Shown piece by piece: positions 32,004 to 36,228 of a stretch of 36,228 bases of DNA. The stretch spans positions 1 to 36,228 of the forward strand of contig JAIXPY010000122.1 of assembly GCA_027486025.1 (NCBI GenBank), written 5' to 3'. Position 1 is the first letter of the stretch; every line of letters begins with the position of its first letter. The translations under genes were made by a program, and so were the position numbers. The notes under the pieces were generated by a model, which worked only from the letters and a program-made list of their open reading frames with translations, was not told where the DNA came from and made no database searches. The DNA is from Burkholderiaceae bacterium. GTDB lineage: Bacteria > Pseudomonadota > Gammaproteobacteria > Burkholderiales > Burkholderiaceae.

Positions 32004-32317
32004 AGAAGTCCGTTGTAATTAGGTGCAATTGGCTTGATCGGATTGATTCATTTCAAGGTCAAGTGTGCGACACTAATTGGTGCACACCGATTTTGCGGTG
32101 TAACGCATCAATTCAGCCTCACAAAAAAGCGCAGTAAGGTCGCCGCAACCCCAGGCCAGTTTGCAGAGAGGGTAGCCACTCCACCGTGGGCGACTGCGCC
32201 GCGACTGCGATTCAGTTTAAGTCTTGGGAATAGATAAAAAATCATTTAATTAAGATACTTGGATAGCAATTACTTGATTTGGCGCAGTCCAGTCAAGCAT
32301 ATCTCGATGGCTGCTAT
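32004..32317. other. Gap without a gene
   Basis: It probably holds the promoter region of the leftward gene. No convincing frame, repeat or hairpin stands out. Confidence 0.5.
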
Positions 32318-33202
32318 CTAAAATGCTTTGGCATAGCGCACGATAAAACGATTACTTTCCATGAAGCCATTCATGGTGGTGATGTCGTTACCGTATTGCA
32401 CGGTAAATCGACCGACGCGCGTATGGGCTACACCACTGACGAAATAGCGCTGGGTAACGAGGGTATTGTTACGCTCAATCCCATTCCATGCAGTTTCACC
32501 GCCGGTGACGTAGACATACGTTGCAGCGATCGTATAGGTTTGATTAATCCTATAAATCGGACCGGCTTGGGCGGTATACAAGGGTTTTTGCGTCAGTTGC
32601 AGATTTTGATTAGATAAACAGGCTGCAGCGCAGGCACTATTGGCGCCATACCAGGTAGTATCGACAGCAACTGCAGCATCTACTTTTTTGCTGATGGGGC
32701 GCTGGTAACCCATTTGCAATGCTTGTGCATAACGATTACTACCCAGATTGAAGGCTTTGGCATTGGAATACTCACCAGTAGGTAGAAACAGGTAGGCCGC
32801 AAGTCCAAGATATGTTCTAGTGGCGTGATTAGAGTAGGGCCAAATAGCTGTCACGATGCTGGAGTCCGTCATGCCCTTGCTACCCGGAAAGGCCGCCAGT
32901 GATCCATCGGTTGAGAGGGCTCCAGTTCCTGTTTGTACGAAACTCACTGCAGGGAGCGAGCCAATGGTGTAGGTATGGCTTAACCGAAAAAACACCGAAT
33001 TGCTTTCGAGCTTGGGATCTGCGCCGGTATTGACGCCGTTTCGGAATAGATCGTTGTTTTGGCTGTTTACATACGATATGGTTGCTAAGGTGATATTGGG
33101 TGGCGGGGCGACAATATCGCCCGGTTGCAGGTCAATCGCCAAGGCAGGGCGAAAAAGCCCGCTCAGAGCAAATAGAAATAGCAAATAAGCTGTTTTTTTC
33201 AT
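32318..33202 (-). CDS. Outer-membrane transporter-like protein (MetA/SphA-like family)
   Basis: A 294-aa exported protein. The signal peptide KKTAYLLFLFALSGLFRPAL is followed by IDLQPGDIVAPPPNITLATI, a start typical of the phenol-degradation MetA-like transporter family (Pfam Phenol_MetA_deg, from memory). LGLAAYLFLPTGEYSNAKAF is the family's LPTG-type core motif. The end FIVRYAKAF carries the barrel C-terminal Phe. It is oriented like the other barrel gene at 31.2-32.0 kb and may be cotranscribed with it. Confidence 0.85.
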   Translation of the reverse strand: MKKTAYLLFLFALSGLFRPALAIDLQPGDIVAPPPNITLATISYVNSQNNDLFRNGVNTGADPKLESNSVFFRLSHTYTIGSLPAVSFVQTGTGALSTDGSLAAFPGSKGMTDSSIVTAIWPYSNHATRTYLGLAAYLFLPTGEYSNAKAFNLGSNRYAQALQMGYQRPISKKVDAAVAVDTTWYGANSACAAACLSNQNLQLTQKPLYTAQAGPIYRINQTYTIAATYVYVTGGETAWNGIERNNTLVTQRYFVSGVAHTRVGRFTVQYGNDITTMNGFMESNRFIVRYAKAF

Positions 33203-33345
33203 GAATGGCTATTCTACTGAACCAAGCTGTTTAACCACCTCAAAACCAAGATTTATCAATTTGGTGCGGATTTCCGGGGGAAGCCATCCTTTTTTCGTAA
33301 TTTCTATTACAGTAAGCTGTTACGAGAAAAATGAATAGGAACCCC

Positions 33346-33947
33346 ATGAACACACTTGATGCCATTCGCCAGCGCAGAGCAGTTAAGCACTTTGATGCCG
33401 CGCACCAGATTACCCCGCAGAAACCGACGCATTAATTGATTTGGCGATGCAAGCTCCCTCCTCTTTTAATATTCAGCACTGGCGTTTAGTCAATGTAAAA
33501 GACAAGGCATTGCGAGTACAGTTGCGTGCAGCAGCACACGATCAAGCGCAAGTGACCGATGGTTCACTCTTATTTGTAGTTACCGTTGACATCAAGGCAT
33601 GGGATAAAGATCCTGCACGTTATTGGGTGAATGCACCTAAGGCAGCCCAAGATATCTTAGTGCCATGGATTAATCCGTTTTATTCTGGAAATGAGCAGTT
33701 GCAGCGCGATGAAGCCATGCGCTCTGCCGGCATCCTATTGCAAACCATGATGTTGGCAGCAAAAGCGATGGGTTACGACTCATGTCCAATGGTCGGCTTT
33801 GATTTTAAGAAGGTTGCTGAGCTCATTCATCTGCCAAAAGACTATGCAGTTGCTGCAATGCTGGTGATTGGCAAAGGAACTCAAGCGGCATGGCCCAAGC
33901 CCGGATTCATTCCTAAATCAGAAATGGTGATTGACAATCATTTTTAA
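33346..33947 (+). pseudogene. Nitroreductase-family gene with a one-base frameshift near the 5' end
   Basis: ATG 33346 (with AGGA 6 bases upstream) gives MNTLDAIRQRRAVKHFDAAH and runs into TAA at about 33433. The +1 frame restores the expected continuation (ETDALIDLAMQAPSSFNIQH). A single missing base at about 33418-33424 would join both into a 200-aa protein, normal for the family. The rest is intact: DSCPMVGFDFKKVAELIHLP and VAAMLVIGKG are the usual FMN-nitroreductase C-terminal motifs. Either the gene is recently broken or the consensus lost a base. The frame after the shift has no good start of its own. Confidence 0.85.
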
Positions 33948-33948
33948 T

Positions 33949-34572
33949 ATGCTTAAAAGCACATTGTTAACTGCTCTGCTGTTTTGTAGCGCATCCGTAT
34001 GGGCGCTGGAGTTTTCCGATATTGCCGCTGAAGGCCAGATCAAATACCTGAAAGAACGCCCCGACCCCGGAGCGTACTCCTATGAATCGCGGGTAAAAAT
34101 TACTACAGCCAGTTTGGAAAGTGGCAGTGTGCAGATTGCGACATGTCACTACCAGCTTGATCCCATTCGAAAAGTCGTGATTGTTTTTAATCCCGATCGC
34201 ATTCAAGCGATTGCAGTTAAAAGCGTTGATAAGATGGCCTCAGCCGAAGTAAAAAATAATCAAGTGGTTTTGACGGATGTTGAGCGGGGTGCATCGATTT
34301 GCATTGATCTGCAATCCAAAGCTTTAGATCAGGTGGGGGCAGGCCAATATCGCTTAAATGCCGGTCCTCTGATGCGCCGCTACTTAGATGGCTACTTACC
34401 CATGGCAGCAAAAATACGCGTGGATTGGCCTGCCAATATGCTGAGGGTAGATAAAACTACCCCTTCTGAAAAAGAAGGTATTCAGGTGGTGCAGGGGAAT
34501 GATGGCGTGCAATTGAATATGATTTTTGCAGGCAAGATGACGGCGCGAATTGATTTGAAGAAACCAGACTAA
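33949..34572 (+). CDS. Exported protein of unknown function
   Basis: A 207-aa protein with a clear signal peptide (LKSTLLTALLFCSASVWA). The mature part is mixed in character, with ESRVKITTASLESGSVQIAT and VRGASICIDLQ-like segments, two Cys residues (ATCHYQ, ASICID) that could form a disulfide, and no recognised motif. The track starts at 33931 inside the nitroreductase gene. ATG 33949 follows the nitroreductase stop by one base and opens the signal peptide. It is likely in one transcript with the nitroreductase. Confidence 0.72.
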   Translation: MLKSTLLTALLFCSASVWALEFSDIAAEGQIKYLKERPDPGAYSYESRVKITTASLESGSVQIATCHYQLDPIRKVVIVFNPDRIQAIAVKSVDKMASAEVKNNQVVLTDVERGASICIDLQSKALDQVGAGQYRLNAGPLMRRYLDGYLPMAAKIRVDWPANMLRVDKTTPSEKEGIQVVQGNDGVQLNMIFAGKMTARIDLKKPD

Positions 34573-34639
34573 TGCCTGGGGCCAACTCTTTATTGCGCTG
34601 GCATTCATTCTCTTTTTAACTCATTAACGAAAAGCAGCT

Positions 34640-35032
34640 ATGCCACCTAACTTAATAAGCCTTTACATTGTTGCAGCCATGGTCGGCATCATGGTGTTCT
34701 TTACGATTGCGGTAGCGCCTACGGTATTTAAGGTGCTTCCAGCCGAATGGTCTAGTAAGTATGTGCGGAGTTTCTTTCCAAAGTACTATGCTTTTTTATG
34801 CTTTACCTGTATTGCAGCATCGCTTTTAGCGAACGATGCGCTGATTAGTAGCTTGACATTTATTTGCGCAATTCTTTTTGCGATAGCGCAATTCATTCTC
34901 ACGCCCGCCATCAATAAAGCGTCAGACAACAAAGACAAAAAGCGTTTTGGTCTTTTACATGGACTGAGCGTAGTGATCAATGTGCTGCAGTTGGGTATTT
35001 TTATCTACATCTTGTGGCCATCAGTAGGCTAA
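34640..35032 (+). CDS. DUF4149-like membrane protein
   Basis: A 130-aa protein with four membrane helices: LISLYIVAAMVGIMVFFTIA, YYAFLCFTCIAASLLA, FICAILFAIAQFILTPAINK and LLHGLSVVINVLQLGIFIYI. The order of helices and the motif LTPAINK...FGLLHG fit DUF4149 (TMEM205-like). Function unknown; inner membrane. The upstream sequence gives only a weak ribosome binding site (GAAAAGCAG). Confidence 0.8.
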   Translation: MPPNLISLYIVAAMVGIMVFFTIAVAPTVFKVLPAEWSSKYVRSFFPKYYAFLCFTCIAASLLANDALISSLTFICAILFAIAQFILTPAINKASDNKDKKRFGLLHGLSVVINVLQLGIFIYILWPSVG

Positions 35033-35097
35033 TCGATCGTCTGATGGCATCTCCCCACCTTCATCACCTTTGCGATCCTTATTATTATTTATAAATC

Positions 35098-35799
35098 ATG
35101 ATGCTTCTTCGAAAATCAAGTGACCGCGGCTACGCTAATCACGGCTGGCTAAAAAGTTTTCATTCCTTTTCATTTGCGGGTTATCACGACCCTGAGTATA
35201 TGGGGTGGGGCAACTTACGCGTGATCAATGAAGATCGGGTGGCTGCCGGGCGTGGCTTTGGTAAGCACGGCCATCGCGATATGGAAATCATTAGTTACGT
35301 CCTATCGGGTGAGCTGGCGCACGAAGACAGCATGGGGAATATCAAAGCAATTCCACCAGGTGATGTTCAGCGCATGAGTGCGGGGACCGGCGTTGTTCAT
35401 AGCGAGTTTAATCATGCGCCAGATCAAGAAACCCATTTTTTACAAATCTGGATCGAACCACTGCATATGAACGTTGAGCCAGGATACGAGCAGAAATCGA
35501 TTCCATTGAATAGTAAAAAAGGATGCTTGCGCTTAATTGCATCGCATGATGGCGCCCATGACTCAGTCAAGATGAATGCCGATGCCCAGATTTTTGCTGG
35601 CCTGTTTGATGGCGACGAGTCTGCTCGTTTAGAGCTGAATCCAGCGCGCAAAGCCTACGTTCACTTGGTACAAGGTAAGTTACTTGTGCAAGGGCAGCAG
35701 CTTGAGGCAGGGGATGCGCTCATGATGGAGGGTGAGGCATTGCTCACTTTGGAGCGCGGTATTGGCGCTGAAGTATTGGTATTTGATTTGCAGCCATAG
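35098..35799 (+). CDS. Pirin-family protein (YhaK-like)
   Basis: A 233-aa bicupin. The metal ligands of pirin are His57, His59 (FGKHGHRDMEII), His101 and Glu103 (GTGVVHSEFNH), all present. NHGWLKSFHSFSFAGYHDPE and HFLQIWIEP are family hallmarks. Pirin-like enzymes have quercetin 2,3-dioxygenase activity in some members; the role here is unknown. The start could be either of two adjacent ATGs (MMLLRK). It is cytoplasmic. Confidence 0.92.
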   Translation: MMLLRKSSDRGYANHGWLKSFHSFSFAGYHDPEYMGWGNLRVINEDRVAAGRGFGKHGHRDMEIISYVLSGELAHEDSMGNIKAIPPGDVQRMSAGTGVVHSEFNHAPDQETHFLQIWIEPLHMNVEPGYEQKSIPLNSKKGCLRLIASHDGAHDSVKMNADAQIFAGLFDGDESARLELNPARKAYVHLVQGKLLVQGQQLEAGDALMMEGEALLTLERGIGAEVLVFDLQP

Positions 35800-35849
35800 T
35801 CGCGTAATCACGATTCACCACGGCGCTTTACTAAAAGAGGAGGATTGCA

Positions 35850-36008
35850 ATGGACGAATTCAATTTCTATAAGTTCATTGCTTACCTCATTGGCTTTGCC
35901 GTTCTGGCTCTGCTGTTGCTAAAGTTGTACTTGATGTATACCTTTCGAAAAATAGAAAAAGAAGAACGCCAAGGGCAACAGGAACGATCAGAAGAGTCGT
36001 TAAATTAG
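35850..36008 (+). CDS. 52-aa single-pass membrane protein
   Basis: Below the track's length limit. AGAGGAGG lies 6 bases before the ATG, an ideal ribosome binding site. The protein starts MDEFNFYKFIAYLIGFAVLA, continues with LLLLKLYLMY, a single membrane helix, and ends in a charged tail (RKIEKEERQGQQERSEES). The composition strongly suggests a real small membrane protein. No family known to me. Confidence 0.7.
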   Translation: MDEFNFYKFIAYLIGFAVLALLLLKLYLMYTFRKIEKEERQGQQERSEESLN

Positions 36009-36094
36009 CCCATTCCAGCCCTGCTGCATTGCATCGACTTAAATCCTTTAAGTCACTGATTTATATCGATTTAAATAATATCCCTATAAATAAA

Positions 36095-36122
36095 TTGACT
36101 TTTATTGCGTATTTTGTAAATA
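36095..36122 (+). promoter_or_regulatory. Possible promoter near the window end
   Basis: TTGACT (36095-36100) and TAAATA (36117-36122) are separated by 16 bases. GTAAATT-TT-AATTTAC (36142-36157), a perfect 16-base inverted repeat, lies just downstream. Any gene served lies beyond the window. Confidence 0.4.
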
Positions 36123-36160
36123 TATTGTGACATTCGTCTATGTAAATTTTAATTTACTTA

Positions 36161-36198
36161 GTCGGATGTATTTATGGGTACCCATAAATAAATCCGAC
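36161..36198. repeat. Near-perfect 38-base palindrome
   Basis: GTCGGAT-gt-ATTTATGGGTACCCATAAAT-aa-ATCCGAC. The central 20 bases are perfect and the outer arms pair over 7, with one mismatched pair. It lies in an AT-rich stretch without a gene at the end of the window. Confidence 0.8.
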
Positions 36199-36228
36199 GT
36201 GCAGGATTGGCACGGGTATTGAAGTCGA

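Overview
The window looks like a chromosomal segment of a small-genome betaproteobacterium of the Burkholderiales, most likely Polynucleobacter-like. The pointers are the rpsU-yqeY-dnaG-rpoD macrodomain, an RpoD with a very long Lys/Ala-rich N-terminal extension, moderate GC, and a second infA beside a cold-shock gene. This assignment is inference from gene content and style; no database was searched.

Layout. 1-5.5 kb: core replication/transcription block (end of rpsU, yqeY, dnaG, rpoD). 5.5-6.2 kb: a leftward VapBC-type toxin-antitoxin pair. 6.2-18.9 kb: an accessory mosaic that starts at an intact CAU-anticodon tRNA gene. Degenerate copies of that tRNA's 3' end, a terminator-like GGGGTTTTG tail and a CGTTACTTTAAGTAACG palindrome recur between its genes. 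The cargo is an MscS channel with a cyclic-nucleotide domain, a two-gene AAA+ ATPase/alpha-beta hydrolase module framed by two about 125-146 bp direct repeats, a small APGQ-repeat secreted protein, csp plus infA, a MarR-CDGSH-DoxX-flavodoxin operon, a D-amino-acid-dehydrogenase-like gene under a tandem glycine riboswitch, a second toxin-antitoxin pair, a DoxX remnant and a DUF6306-like ferritin-fold protein. 18.9-19.9 kb: about 1 kb with no convincing gene, ending in an 11-bp tandem repeat and a 7-bp tandem repeat. 19.9-36.2 kb: metabolic and envelope genes. These are an FAD-linked 2-hydroxyacid dehydrogenase, a secreted Ntn amidase, four predicted outer-membrane beta-barrel proteins, a LysR/EamA/ABM operon divergent from a class II aldolase, two tandem exported amidohydrolases, a frameshifted nitroreductase, a DUF4149 protein, a pirin and a 52-aa membrane protein. 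The window ends in a near-perfect 38-bp palindrome.

How the parts fit. The core block supplies translation, primer synthesis and the housekeeping sigma factor. The accessory block looks built by repeated events at or near the tRNA, each leaving a piece of tRNA/terminator/palindrome between cassettes; no integrase is visible, so any mobility would be past or supplied in trans. The MarR operon looks like a redox-stress unit with a self-overlapping operator. The right-hand part pairs secreted hydrolases with outer-membrane proteins, which suggests uptake and processing of amide- or phenol-like organic compounds. The best candidate for an undescribed system is the AAA+/hydrolase pair with its flanking repeats, together with the repeat-punctuated cassette array that contains it.
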